Notes: generated by a model not told the origin, from the sequence alone. A stretch of DNA of 58,545 nucleotides from an uncultured Eubacterium sp. (GCF_934295145.1 NZ_CAKRAS010000013.1:1-58545); one strand, 5' to 3'; positions 49,879 to 58,545 are shown, counted from the first letter of the stretch. Translations and numbers: made by a program.

Positions 49879-50577
49879 ATGAAAAAAATTATTGTGGGGT
49901 TATTAATGACAGCGATGATCTGTTCTCTGGCAGCCTGTGGAGGAAAGAATCAGACGGGGGCTAATACAGATGCATCTGCTGCAGGCGAGGCATCCGCTCT
50001 GCAGGAGACAGGAAGTACTTCAGCAGATGCAGAGAAAGAAGAAGCAGCTTATGTGCCGGGACAGTGGAACGGCGAAGTATACACAAACACATCTCTTGGA
50101 ATGAGCCTGACATTGCCGGAAGGATGGCAGATCGGTACGCAGGAAGAGATTGACGCAGTAGAAAATGCGGGTCAGCAGGTGACTGGCAACACGGATTCTT
50201 CCAGTGATGTAAGTAACTATGAACTTTATATTTACAATCCGAATACCGGATCAGCAATTGCAATGATGACAGAAAATCTGGCTGTATTTGGAGATGTGAC
50301 AGCGCAGCAGTATGCTGAGACACTTTCAGAGCAGCTGTTGAGCTATCAGGATCAGGGCATCACATACAGTCTGAATCCAATCAGCACAAAGACAATTGGA
50401 AAGACAGAGTTCGTATCCTTTGACGGAATTGCGGATTATCAGTCCAATAACATTTACCAGTGTTATGCGATTGCGGAAAACGGCGGATGCATGATCACTA
50501 TGATCATCACAGGACCTTCCGATACGGGACAGAGTGAATGTGAAAATGTCATTGCTTCTATTCAGGCCACAGAGTAA
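49879..50577 (+). CDS. Lipoprotein of unknown function
   Basis: A 232-residue surface lipoprotein. The signal peptide ends in the lipobox LAAC (MKKIIVGLLMTAMICSLAAC), followed by a low-complexity Ala/Ser/Thr/Gly/Glu linker to about residue 60 and a folded domain (TNTSLGMSLTLPEGWQIGTQ onwards) that recalls PsbP-like or DUF-type extracellular domains in clostridia. No catalytic motif is visible. AAAGAAAGGCAG upstream is the ribosome site. It is followed by a terminator and then repeat C2. Confidence 0.8.
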   Translation: MKKIIVGLLMTAMICSLAACGGKNQTGANTDASAAGEASALQETGSTSADAEKEEAAYVPGQWNGEVYTNTSLGMSLTLPEGWQIGTQEEIDAVENAGQQVTGNTDSSSDVSNYELYIYNPNTGSAIAMMTENLAVFGDVTAQQYAETLSEQLLSYQDQGITYSLNPISTKTIGKTEFVSFDGIADYQSNNIYQCYAIAENGGCMITMIITGPSDTGQSECENVIASIQATE

Positions 50578-50586
50578 ATAGAAAAA

Positions 50587-50639
50587 GATGGAACAATTAT
50601 TTGAAAAGATTATTCAAATGACTGTTTCATCTTTTTTTG
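50587..50639 (+). terminator. Terminator of the lipoprotein gene
   Basis: GATGGAACA...ATTTGAA pairs with TTCAAAT...TGTTTCATC, followed by seven T. It abuts repeat C2. Confidence 0.85.
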
Positions 50640-50808
50640 TTTTGATAGGAAATTACGATGAATTTCCTATCAAACAAAAGCACTTCGTGCAAACGATGCG
50701 CACTCGCACGAGAAGAAATTCTTGCTTCACAAGCGTGCTCGGCGCGGGCAAGAAAGATGTGCTATTGATAATTTTAAACGCGTAAGTGTGTGATAGCACA
50801 CTTTCTTG
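50640..50808 (+). repeat. Family C repeat, copy C2
   Basis: About 169 bp, beginning with the 14-bp hairpin TTTGATAGGAAATT/AATTTCCTATCAAA and ending with AAGTGTGTGATAGCACACTT. An internal stem CTTCGTGC/GCACGAGAAG and the segment GTGCTCGGCGCGGGCAAGAA are shared with C1 and C3. Confidence 0.92.
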
Positions 50809-50859
50809 TATTATTCAAATGTTACTATTAGACAAACTAAAATAATAGATATCACCTTT

Positions 50860-51960
50860 TTATTTCTCATATACGGTGTAATGATATTTTCGTAACAGTT
50901 CTACTGCATGATCATAAGCATCTGCTTCATAAAACTCCACCTGTAAAACACCCTGTTGGAATTCGCGGTTGTGGATGATGCCGATGTTTTTGATGCTGAT
51001 GTTGTTGGAAGCCAGGATCGTAGCAATGGTAGCGATTCCTCCGGCCTCATCGATCAGGTCGCAGAACAGCTGGTAAACCGGACGGATCGGACCGCGGTAG
51101 GAGATGTTGAAGGAATCACGATATTCCTTGGCAGAACTGAAAAATTCTTTGATTTCCGCCGGATGGCTTTCCGCAATGGTATTTCGTGTCTGCTGCAATG
51201 CACTGACGTAAGTATCGATCAGTTCTAAAATCTGGCTTCGGTTTGCCACACAGATATTTTCCCACATGGTAGGATCTGAGGATGCGACACGGGTGATGTC
51301 TTTGAAACCGCCGGCAGCGATCGTGCGCAGTGTTTCGTCAGAGTCATCCAGATTTTTCACTAAATTGACCAGTGTGGCTGCAATGACTGTCGGCAGATGG
51401 CTGATGGAACCTACGGAAAAATCATGTTTTTTATAATCAAGAATCAGTGGAACTGCACCGATGGATGCCACAAACTGTTCGAATTCTTCTATTTTTTTGG
51501 GCGAAACCGTATGGGTCGGGGTAAGAATATAGTACGCATTTTCAAGCATGTAAGCAGTGGAATATTCGTAGCCTACGTGTTCCGTTCCGCACATAGGATG
51601 ACCACCGATAAAATGTCGTTCCAGATCCGGGTATTTCTGAATCTGCTCATGGATGCCGGTTTTGACACTTCCCACATCCGTTAACAGCATATCATCATGC
51701 AGGATGCCGGATAATTCCCGGACATAGTCTGCATTGTTGAGAACAGGGGCACACAGATAGATATAATTACAATCGGAAAATCCTTTGCCAACCTGATCCA
51801 GTGCTTCTGAGATAATGCCTTCGGATAATGCGGCATCAAGAGTGGCACGACAGGTATCATAAGCGACGATCTGAATATCCGGATAGATGCGATGCACCGT
51901 CTTTGCTACAGAACCGCCGATATGTCCAAGGCCGATAAAGCCGATTTTTTCTGGAATCAT
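50860..51960 (-). CDS. tyrA: Prephenate dehydrogenase
   Basis: A 366-residue NAD-dependent enzyme converting prephenate to 4-hydroxyphenylpyruvate for tyrosine synthesis. The Rossmann motif GLGHIGGSVA is at the N terminus, followed by LTDVGSVKTGIHEQI, FIGGHPMCGTEHVGYE and the helical dimer domain (VGSISHLPTVIAATLVN; AAGGFKDITRVASSDPTMW). A C-terminal ACT domain begins near residue 295 (EAGGIATIATILASNNISIK), implying feedback control by tyrosine. GGAGGTACATT precedes the ATG. It is divergent from the EF-G paralogue. Confidence 0.95.
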   Translation of the reverse strand: MIPEKIGFIGLGHIGGSVAKTVHRIYPDIQIVAYDTCRATLDAALSEGIISEALDQVGKGFSDCNYIYLCAPVLNNADYVRELSGILHDDMLLTDVGSVKTGIHEQIQKYPDLERHFIGGHPMCGTEHVGYEYSTAYMLENAYYILTPTHTVSPKKIEEFEQFVASIGAVPLILDYKKHDFSVGSISHLPTVIAATLVNLVKNLDDSDETLRTIAAGGFKDITRVASSDPTMWENICVANRSQILELIDTYVSALQQTRNTIAESHPAEIKEFFSSAKEYRDSFNISYRGPIRPVYQLFCDLIDEAGGIATIATILASNNISIKNIGIIHNREFQQGVLQVEFYEADAYDHAVELLRKYHYTVYEK

Positions 51961-52335
51961 AATGTACCTCCTTCATAATGTTATTTTATATTTTTATGAT
52001 TCGCATGTCACAGGAAAAGAACCTTTTGAAAGATAATTGGAACTTTGTATGGTGACATCTTTTGCCATGATAACGCATTTACATGAAAAAGTCAACACTT
52101 TAAAGCGTAAAAGCGAAATGCAAGATGGCAGAATACTGGATGGAATTGTTTTATGGAAGTGTGTCATGCAGGAAGTTTGGCTGAGTACTGCTCCTGTTCA
52201 GAGAATTTCTTCGCGTAGAAAGTAATTGTGAGATAATTATGATAAAACTTGTGCATTTTTTATAAAAAGGTTGCAAAAAAGAGAAAAGTTTAGTAAAATA
52301 TAACCATGATTTTTTTATGTATTGGAGGAAATGAC
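51961..52335. other. 375-bp divergent intergenic region
   Basis: No convincing gene or known RNA. A 62-codon open frame has no ribosome site and unremarkable composition. The only feature supported is a promoter toward the EF-G paralogue: TTGCAA (52271-52276) and TAAAAT (52294-52299), spacer 17. Confidence 0.6.
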
Positions 52336-54405
52336 ATGAACGTTTATACTACTGACAAGATCCGCAACGTGGTTTTACTGGGACACGGGGGTTCCGGAAA
52401 AACGACAATGGTTGAAGCAATGGCTTATCTGTCCGGAATTACCAATCGTATGGGTAATGTCGCAGATGGCAATACCATCAGTGATTACGATAAAGAAGAA
52501 ATCAAACGTGGTTTTTCCATCAGCACTTCTGTAGTCCCGATCGAGTGGAGAGAAACAAAGATCAACCTGTTGGATACTCCGGGATTTTTCGATTTTGTCG
52601 GTGAAGTAGAAGAAGCTGCTGCAGCAGCTGATGCGGCAATTATTGTGGTAAATGGCAAAGCCGGTGTAGAAGTCGGTACACAGAAAGCATGGGAGATCTG
52701 TGAGAAATATAATCTTCCACGTATGATCTGGGTTACAAATATGGACGATGATAACGCAAGTTTCCGTCAGGTAGTCGTAGACCTGCAGGAATTATACGGA
52801 AAGAAGATAGCTCCGTTACATTTACCAATCCGTGAAAACGGACAGTTTGTTGGCTATGTCAATGTCATTCAGATGAAAGCAAAACGTTGGAAAGAGGATG
52901 GAACTGTTGATAAGACAGATGTTCCGGATTATTCTTTTGAAAACCTTGAGATCTGCCGTGAAGCATTATTAGAGTCTGTTGCGGAGACAAGCGAAGAATA
53001 TATGGATCGTTATTTCTCCGGTGACACCTTCTCCGAGAATGAGATTCGTCAGGTATTACATACAAACGTATGCGATGGCAGTATGGTTCCGATTTCCATG
53101 GCTTCCGGCACAATGGCAAAAGGTATCTACACCTTACTGGATGATATTGTAAAATATTTACCAAGCCCGGAGAAAAAACAGTGCAAAGCCATCAATGTTA
53201 AGACAAATGAAGTATATGATGCAGACTTTAACTTCGCAAAAGCAAAGAGTGCATATATTTTCAAAACCATCGTAGATCCATTTATTGGAAAATATTCTCT
53301 GATCAAGGTTACATCCGGTGTTATCAAGACAGACGATGTGATGTACAACGAAGAGCACGGTATGGATGACAAAATCGGTAAATTATATGTACTGCGCGGA
53401 AACAAACCGGAAGAAGTACCGGAGCTGCACGCCGGCGACATCGGAGCACTTGCAAAATTAAATAAAGTTGTGACAACTGATACCCTGTCCACAAAGGCAA
53501 CACCGCTTACCTTTATCAAGACAGCAGTATCCAAACCATATACATATATGAGCTACAAACCGGTAAACAAAGCCGATGTGGATAAAGTTTCTCAGGCATT
53601 ACAGAAAATGATGCAGGAAGACCTGACACTGAAAGCTGTCAACGACAGTGAAAATCATCAGTCTCTGCTGTATGCTATCGGTGATCAGCAGTTGGATGTA
53701 GTGGTAAGCAAATTAAAAGAGAAATACAAAGTAGAGATTACATTAGAACAGCCGAAGGTTGCATTCCGTGAGACCATCCGCAAGAAAGCAGATGTCGAGT
53801 ACAAATACAAAAAACAGTCCGGCGGACATGGACAGTATGGTCACGTTAAGATGACATTTGAACCATCCGGCAATCTGGAAGAAGCATATGAATTTGATCA
53901 GATCGTGGTTGGCGGTGCTGTTCCGAAAAACTACTTCCCGGCAGTAGAAAAAGGTATTCAGGAATCCGTAGAGCGGGGACCGTTGGCAGGTTATCCGGTA
54001 GTGGGGGTAAAAGCCGTATTATACGATGGATCTTATCATCCGGTAGATTCCTCTGAAATGGCGTTCAAGACAGCAGCAATCCAGGCATTCAAAAAAGGAT
54101 TTATGGATGCTTCACCGATTCTTTTAGAGCCAATCGCTTCAGTAAAAGTATTGGTACCGGACAAATATACCGGTGATATTATGGGAGATTTAAATAAACG
54201 CCGTGGCCGTGTACTTGGAATGAATCCGGTAGATGGTGGCAAACAGGAGATCATCGCAGATGTGCCGATGTCCTCACTGTTTGGTTACAATACCGATCTT
54301 CGTTCTATGACCGGCGGCAGCGGAACTTATGAGTATGAGTTCGCACGTTATGAGCAGGCTCCGTCTGATGTGCAGGAGAAAGAGGTGGCTGCGAGAGCGG
54401 AGTAA
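52336..54405 (+). CDS. Elongation factor G paralogue (EF-G-II type)
   Basis: A 689-residue translational GTPase with the full EF-G layout. The G domain has P-loop GHGGSGKT at 16-23, the G3 motif DTPGFFDF and the diverged G2 FSISTSVVP. Domain II follows, then domains III-V (GGHGQYGHVKMTFEPSG; GDLNKRRGRVLGMNPVDG; MSSLFGYNTDLRSMTGGSGT). The G4 motif NKxD reads TNMD, unlike housekeeping EF-G. It is not beside rpsL/rpsG, so it is a paralogue. Such EF-G-II proteins may act in ribosome recycling or stress; this is not established here. TTGGAGGAAATGAC fixes the start at 52336. Confidence 0.88.
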   Translation: MNVYTTDKIRNVVLLGHGGSGKTTMVEAMAYLSGITNRMGNVADGNTISDYDKEEIKRGFSISTSVVPIEWRETKINLLDTPGFFDFVGEVEEAAAAADAAIIVVNGKAGVEVGTQKAWEICEKYNLPRMIWVTNMDDDNASFRQVVVDLQELYGKKIAPLHLPIRENGQFVGYVNVIQMKAKRWKEDGTVDKTDVPDYSFENLEICREALLESVAETSEEYMDRYFSGDTFSENEIRQVLHTNVCDGSMVPISMASGTMAKGIYTLLDDIVKYLPSPEKKQCKAINVKTNEVYDADFNFAKAKSAYIFKTIVDPFIGKYSLIKVTSGVIKTDDVMYNEEHGMDDKIGKLYVLRGNKPEEVPELHAGDIGALAKLNKVVTTDTLSTKATPLTFIKTAVSKPYTYMSYKPVNKADVDKVSQALQKMMQEDLTLKAVNDSENHQSLLYAIGDQQLDVVVSKLKEKYKVEITLEQPKVAFRETIRKKADVEYKYKKQSGGHGQYGHVKMTFEPSGNLEEAYEFDQIVVGGAVPKNYFPAVEKGIQESVERGPLAGYPVVGVKAVLYDGSYHPVDSSEMAFKTAAIQAFKKGFMDASPILLEPIASVKVLVPDKYTGDIMGDLNKRRGRVLGMNPVDGGKQEIIADVPMSSLFGYNTDLRSMTGGSGTYEYEFARYEQAPSDVQEKEVAARAE

Positions 54406-54420
54406 AATTTAATGTTTGAA

Positions 54421-54625
54421 GGGAAATCGGAAGATTTTGCCTCTGCAGCTTGCCGAGGAAAAATCTTCCGATTTTCCATTCCAGTAATGTAAATTTTACG
54501 GGACGCAGCTGACAATCGCTGCCAAGTAGAATGTTTCCTTTTTTCATTTCAGTAATGTAAATTATACGGACGCAGCTAACAATCGCTTGTCGTGGAAAAC
54601 TCTTCCGATTTCTCTAATTCGGTAG
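54421..54625 (+). repeat. Three tandem family A copies (A5-A7)
   Basis: A5 (54421-54477) has arms GGAAATCGGAAGATTTT with its complement around a core lacking about 10 nt. A6 and A7 have cores GCAGCTGACAATCGCTGCC (near 54504) and GCAGCTAACAATCGCTTG (near 54572). The linker ATT(C/T)CAGTAATGTAAATT recurs at 54477 and 54546, giving a period of about 69 nt. A6 and A7 have no clear paired outer stems of their own. Confidence 0.7.
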
Positions 54626-54645
54626 TGAAAAAGGTATTCGAAACC

Positions 54646-54673
54646 TTGACAAATGCAGTGGTTGTGTTAAAAT
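54646..54673 (+). promoter_or_regulatory. Promoter of leuS
   Basis: TTGACA (54646-54651) and TAAAAT (54668-54673), spacer 16. Confidence 0.75.
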
Positions 54674-54730
54674 TTCTACAGACTATGTCCACGAATGAGA
54701 AAGAGGGACAATCTGTTAGGAGGAATGAAA

Positions 54731-57142
54731 ATGGCTGTACCGTACAATCACAGAGAGATTGAACAGAAATGGCGCAAAATCTGGGAAGAGCACCCGGTTA
54801 ATGTAAATGATGGTAAGAAACCGAAATATTACTGTCTGGATATGTTTCCATATCCGTCAGGTAATGGTCTGCATGTAGGACACTGGAGAGGATACGTTAT
54901 CTCCGATGTATGGAGCAGATATAAAATGCTGAATGGATATTATCTGATTCATCCGATGGGATGGGATGCATTCGGACTTCCGGCTGAGAACTACGCGATC
55001 AAGATGGGCGTACATCCGGAGAAATCCACAGCAGAGAATATTGCAAATATCAAACGTCAGATCAAAGAAATCGCGGCTGTTTATGACTGGGATATGGAAG
55101 TAAACACAACCGATCCGAACTTCTATAAATGGACTCAGTGGATTTTTGTAAAAATGTTCAAAGCAGGTCTTGCTTATCAGAAAGAGATGCCAATTAACTG
55201 GTGTCCGTCCTGTAAGACAGGTCTTGCAAACGAGGAAGTTGTAAATGGTAAATGTGAACGTTGTGGCGCTGATGTTACCAAGAAAAACCTGAATCAGTGG
55301 ATGTTAAAGATCACAGCATACGCTGACCGTCTGTTAGATGATCTTGACAAACTTGACTGGCCGGAGAAAGTTAAAAAGATGCAGACTGATTGGATCGGAA
55401 AGAGCCACGGCGCAGAAGTTAACTTTAAGGTTGAGGATACAGACAAAGAGATCACTGTATACACTACAAGACCGGATACTTTACATGGTGCAACATTCCT
55501 TGTTCTGGCTCCGGAGCATGCAATGGCGAAAGAACTTGCAAACGATGATACAAGAACAGAGGTAGAAGACTATATTTACCAGTCTTCATTGAAATCTTCT
55601 GTGGACCGTCTGCAGGATAAAGAGAAAACAGGTGTATTTACCGGAAGTTATGCGATCAACCCGATCAACGGTGCAAAAGTACCAATCTGGCTGTCTGATT
55701 ATGTATTAGCTGACTACGGTACAGGTGCGATCATGTGTGTACCGGCTCATGATGATCGTGACTTTGAGTTCGCAACCAAATTCAATATCCCGATCATTCA
55801 GGTTATCGCAAAAGATGGTAAAGAAATCGAGCATATGACAGAGGCCTATACCGAAGCAAAAGGAACCATGATCAACTCCGGCGAGTGGAACGGAATGGAA
55901 TCTTCAGTACTGAAGAAAGAAGCTCCGCACATCATCGAGGAGAGAGGCATTGGTAAAGCTACCACAAACTACAAACTGAGAGACTGGGTATTCTCACGTC
56001 AGCGTTACTGGGGTGAGCCGATTCCGATCGTTCATTGCCCGGATTGTGGACCTGTTCCGGTTCCGGAAGAAGAACTTCCGCTGTTATTACCGGAGGTTGA
56101 GTCCTATCAGCCGACAGGTACCGGTGAATCTCCGCTGGCAGATATTACAGACTGGGTAAACACAACCTGCCCATGCTGTGGAAAACCTGCAAAACGTGAG
56201 ACAAATACGATGCCGCAGTGGGCAGGATCTTCCTGGTATTTCCTTCGTTATGTAGATAACAAAAATGATAAAGAACTGGTTTCCAGAGAAAAAGCAGACA
56301 AATATCTGCCGGTTGATATGTACATCGGTGGTGTAGAGCATGCAGTACTGCATCTGCTTTACTCCAGATTCTATACAAAATTCCTGTGTGATATCGGTGT
56401 GATCGACTTTGACGAGCCGTTCCACAAACTGTTTAATCAGGGTATGATCACCGGTAAAAACGGTATCAAGATGAGTAAATCCAAAGGAAACGTAATCTCA
56501 CCGGATGATCTTGTACGTGATTACGGCTGTGATTCTCTGAGACTTTACGAACTGTTCGTTGGACCGCCAGAACTGGATTCTGAGTGGGATGATAGAGGAA
56601 TCGACGGTGTATACCGCTTCATTACACGTTTCTGGAAGCTTGTACTGGATAACAAAGATGCTGATGTCAAAGAGACAAAAGAACTGGCAAAAGTTCGCAA
56701 TAAACTGGTTTACGACATTACCACACGTCTGGAGAGCTTCAGTCTGAATACCGTTATCTCCGGATTCATGGAGTACAATAACAAACTCATCGATATGGCG
56801 AAAAAAGGCGGCGTAGATAAAAAGACATTAGAGACATTTGTTGTTCTGATGGCACCGTTTGCACCACATATCAGCGAGGAACTGTGGAACCAGCTTGGTC
56901 ACGAGGATTCTGTATTCCATGAGACATGGCCGACTTACGATGAGAATGCTATGAAAGATGACGAGAAAGAACTTGCCGTTCAGATCAATGGAAAGACAAA
57001 ATGCGTTGTTACACTTCCGGCTGATGTCAGCAAAGAAGATGCCATCGCAGCAGGTAAGACAGCACTTGGTGATAAGCTGACAGGAAATGTGATCAAAGAG
57101 ATTTATGTTCCGGGCAGAATTATCAATATCGTAGCAAAATAG
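54731..57142 (+). CDS. leuS: Leucyl-tRNA synthetase
   Basis: This class I synthetase of 803 residues charges tRNA-Leu. The HIGH-type motif is in YPSGNGLHVGHWRGY, the zinc-like cysteine pairs are NWCPSCKTGLANEEV with CERCGADV, the editing domain contains TTRPDTLHGATF and VPAHDDRDFEFA, and the KMSKS motif is in NGIKMSKSKGNVISP. Start 54731 was chosen because AGGAGGAATGAAA gives correct spacing; an ATG two codons earlier touches the ribosome site. A terminator follows, then repeat C3. Confidence 0.98.
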   Translation: MAVPYNHREIEQKWRKIWEEHPVNVNDGKKPKYYCLDMFPYPSGNGLHVGHWRGYVISDVWSRYKMLNGYYLIHPMGWDAFGLPAENYAIKMGVHPEKSTAENIANIKRQIKEIAAVYDWDMEVNTTDPNFYKWTQWIFVKMFKAGLAYQKEMPINWCPSCKTGLANEEVVNGKCERCGADVTKKNLNQWMLKITAYADRLLDDLDKLDWPEKVKKMQTDWIGKSHGAEVNFKVEDTDKEITVYTTRPDTLHGATFLVLAPEHAMAKELANDDTRTEVEDYIYQSSLKSSVDRLQDKEKTGVFTGSYAINPINGAKVPIWLSDYVLADYGTGAIMCVPAHDDRDFEFATKFNIPIIQVIAKDGKEIEHMTEAYTEAKGTMINSGEWNGMESSVLKKEAPHIIEERGIGKATTNYKLRDWVFSRQRYWGEPIPIVHCPDCGPVPVPEEELPLLLPEVESYQPTGTGESPLADITDWVNTTCPCCGKPAKRETNTMPQWAGSSWYFLRYVDNKNDKELVSREKADKYLPVDMYIGGVEHAVLHLLYSRFYTKFLCDIGVIDFDEPFHKLFNQGMITGKNGIKMSKSKGNVISPDDLVRDYGCDSLRLYELFVGPPELDSEWDDRGIDGVYRFITRFWKLVLDNKDADVKETKELAKVRNKLVYDITTRLESFSLNTVISGFMEYNNKLIDMAKKGGVDKKTLETFVVLMAPFAPHISEELWNQLGHEDSVFHETWPTYDENAMKDDEKELAVQINGKTKCVVTLPADVSKEDAIAAGKTALGDKLTGNVIKEIYVPGRIINIVAK

Positions 57143-57170
57143 GAAATAAAACCAAGGTGATAAAGCAAGA

Positions 57171-57202
57171 AAAGGCATCCGTTTTTAAGGATGCCTTTTT
57201 CT
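57171..57202 (+). terminator. Terminator of leuS
   Basis: AAAGGCATCC pairs with GGATGCCTTT and is followed by T. It abuts repeat C3. Confidence 0.92.
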
Positions 57203-57371
57203 TTTGATAGGAAATTACGATGAATTTCCTATCAAATGAAAGAACTTCGTGCAAACGATGCGCACTCGCACGAGAAGAAATTATTGCTTCGCAGGCGTGC
57301 TCGGCGCGGGCAAGAAAACTGTGCTATTGATAATTTTATTCGCGTAAGTGTGTGGTAGCACACTTTCTTGT
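57203..57371 (+). repeat. Family C repeat, copy C3
   Basis: Same 169-bp architecture as C2: TTTGATAGGAAATT hairpin at the left end and AAGTGTGTGGTAGCACACTT at the right. It sits directly after an intrinsic terminator, as C2 does. Confidence 0.92.
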
Positions 57372-57416
57372 TTTGTCAAAAGAAAAAGTTTAGTCTAAAA
57401 AGGAAAAAGAATTATT

Positions 57417-58472
57417 ATGAGAGGAAAAAAGATTTTAAAAGGAATTGGGATTATACTACTAAGTATAGGATTATTTGTGGCAGCAGTGCTAATTTTTTAT
57501 ACAGTGCGGGAATATCGTCCAAAATCCATTGAATTGTTGGAGACTGGTAATGGTACGAAGTCATTGTCTGAAGGAAATTCTTTTTCTGTGCTGACATACA
57601 ATACCGGTTATGCAGCCTTGGACAAAGAGGAAGATTTTTTTATGGATGGCGGAAGTAAAGTGCAGCCGGATACCAAAGATGTTGTAGAAAGAAACCTTGC
57701 GGGTATTTCTAATATTTTAAAAGAGCAGGCGGCTGATTTTTATTTTTTGCAGGAGGTGGATATTGATGCAAAACGTTCGTTTCACATCAATGAACGTGCC
57801 TATTATGAAGATGCATTGAATATGAGTAGTATTTATGCATGTAATTTTAAGTGCGATTTTGTGCCATATCCGGTTCCGCCAATTGGAAAAGTAGAGGCAG
57901 GTCTACTTACCATGACAAACTATCAAGTGGATAGTGCAAAGAGAATCAAACTGGCAGAATCATTTTCCTGGCCAGTAAAAACTTGCAATTTGAAACGATG
58001 TATGCTGGAGACAAGAATTCCTATTGAAGGAACAGACAAAGAATTAGTGTTGATCAATTTCCATCTGGAAGCGTATGACAGCGGAGAAGGAAAGAAAATC
58101 CAGAGCCAGATGCTGGCAGACAAACTGCAGGAAGAATATGAAGCAGGAAATTATGTCATTGCAGGAGGTGATTTTAATCAAACATTTGAAGGTCTGGATA
58201 CTTATAAAATTCATGATACGGACAGTTGGGTGCCTGGAACAGTGTACAAAGAAGATTTGCCAGAAGGATTTGATTTTGCAGTGGCAGACAATGCGCCAAC
58301 CTGTCGTTTGTTAAATGGACCATACAGTGGAAATTATGAGGATTCTCAGGTATATGTCATTGATGGGTATATTGTATCTGATAATCTGCGGGTGGATCAG
58401 GTTGAGGTTATAGATACCGATTTCGAGTATGCAGATCATCAGCCAGTGTCCTTACGGGTGACTTTGAAGTAA
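57417..58472 (+). CDS. Membrane-anchored endonuclease/exonuclease/phosphatase family protein
   Basis: A 351-residue protein with one N-terminal membrane helix (about 9-29) and an external EEP domain. Catalytic motifs: SVLTYNTGY (metal-binding Asn), FLQEVD (Glu), LVLINFHLEAYDSGEG (His), VIAGGDFNQTFEG (Asp-x-Asn) and YADHQPVSLRVT (terminal Asp-His pair). The family includes nucleases, sphingomyelinases and inositol-phosphate phosphatases; a surface-located phosphodiesterase role is likely, but the substrate is unknown. The ribosome site is AGGAAAAAGAATT. It follows repeat C3 closely. Confidence 0.88.
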   Translation: MRGKKILKGIGIILLSIGLFVAAVLIFYTVREYRPKSIELLETGNGTKSLSEGNSFSVLTYNTGYAALDKEEDFFMDGGSKVQPDTKDVVERNLAGISNILKEQAADFYFLQEVDIDAKRSFHINERAYYEDALNMSSIYACNFKCDFVPYPVPPIGKVEAGLLTMTNYQVDSAKRIKLAESFSWPVKTCNLKRCMLETRIPIEGTDKELVLINFHLEAYDSGEGKKIQSQMLADKLQEEYEAGNYVIAGGDFNQTFEGLDTYKIHDTDSWVPGTVYKEDLPEGFDFAVADNAPTCRLLNGPYSGNYEDSQVYVIDGYIVSDNLRVDQVEVIDTDFEYADHQPVSLRVTLK

Positions 58473-58545
58473 ATTCTTGTTTAGGGTAATTTGGAACAAG
58501 CAGAAACGAACTCCAACAAGAACCTGAAAAATTTTCTGTGACCAC
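58473..58545. other. Window end, no feature seen
   Basis: The last 73 bases after the EEP gene show no open frame or terminator that can be supported. Confidence 0.5.

Larger units (their letters stand above)
54406..54730. other. 325-bp intergenic region with tandem family A copies and the leuS promoter
   Basis: Contains A5, A6 and A7 followed by the leuS promoter. No gene is supported, and no T-box leader is seen before leuS. Confidence 0.7.

Noticed and set aside
52037..52225. 62-codon open frame between tyrA and the EF-G paralogue
   Set aside because: No ribosome site, no recognisable domain, no coherent composition.
54640..54730. T-box leader before leuS
   Set aside because: No specifier hairpin or TGGNACC T-box sequence is visible and the promoter is only about 60 bp from the start.
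1..58545. Prophage, ICE or insertion sequence
   Set aside because: No transposase, integrase, relaxase or structural phage gene is seen; the dispersed repeats encode no protein.

Overview
The window looks like chromosomal DNA of a low-to-mid GC, spore-forming anaerobic Firmicute, most probably a gut Lachnospiraceae (Blautia, Dorea or Mediterraneibacter type). The reasons are the cysS-mrnC-rlmB-sigH gene order, a single-chain FGAM synthase, NifS/NifU-type Fe-S assembly, an anaerobic ThiH radical-SAM thiamine pathway, a PTS fructose operon, and strong AGGAGG ribosome sites. The species cannot be named from sequence alone. Gene content is mostly housekeeping. No phage, insertion sequence, CRISPR array, or plasmid or phage origin is visible.

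Layout. 0-10 kb: a LysR regulator diverging from purL, then a tightly coupled four-gene unit (YbaN-like membrane protein, YgbA-like protein, two ABC exporter half-subunits resembling CydD/CydC). 10-13.5 kb: a solute-binding lipoprotein overlapping a hybrid histidine kinase. 13.5-19.5 kb: a fructose PTS operon (fruK, fruA, ptsH, ptsI, DeoR-type regulator). 20-22 kb: nifS-nifU. 22-31 kb: mixed genes (AAA-like ATPase, BASS transporter, YwaF-like protein, aminotransferase, a prephenate dehydratase-like protein, tRNA-Val and tRNA-Met, a degenerate acetylglutamate-kinase-like protein, a FUSC protein). 31-37.4 kb: ispF, GNAT, a sugar-kinase-like phosphotransferase, then cysS-mrnC-rlmB-sigH. 37-40 kb: DUF6512-like protein, M19 dipeptidase, CPBP protease. 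40-44.3 kb: a minus-strand thiS-F-G-H-E operon behind a long leader with two different thiamine-related riboswitches. 44.4-58.5 kb: tRNA-Thr, a LysR/LVIVD-propeller pair, a diaminopimelate decarboxylase, tRNA-Leu, a BlaI-like regulator, a lipoprotein, tyrA, an EF-G paralogue, leuS and an EEP-family phosphatase/nuclease.

How parts work together. FruA imports and phosphorylates fructose using phosphate relayed from PtsI to PtsH, and FruK makes fructose-1,6-bisphosphate. The thi genes build the thiazole moiety and couple it, under control of TPP and probably of the pyrimidine precursor HMP-PP. NifS and NifU assemble Fe-S clusters. TyrA, the dehydratase-like protein and the aminotransferase are compatible with aromatic amino-acid synthesis but are not in one operon.

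The least ordinary material is non-coding. Between genes lie at least three families of dispersed structured elements. Family A is short hairpins with a conserved apical core and copy-specific outer stems. Family B is elements of about 170 nt whose closing stems differ between copies but stay complementary. Family C is three nearly identical elements of about 170 nt bounded by hairpins. One family A core sits at the tip of a nested hairpin of about 265 nt made of roughly 34-nt units mirrored around it. One family C copy sits inside the thiamine leader, between the two riboswitches. These elements, the tandem riboswitch leader, an HPr with lysine at the Ser46 position, and a kinase-fold protein lacking its nucleotide-binding glycines are the main points for follow-up.
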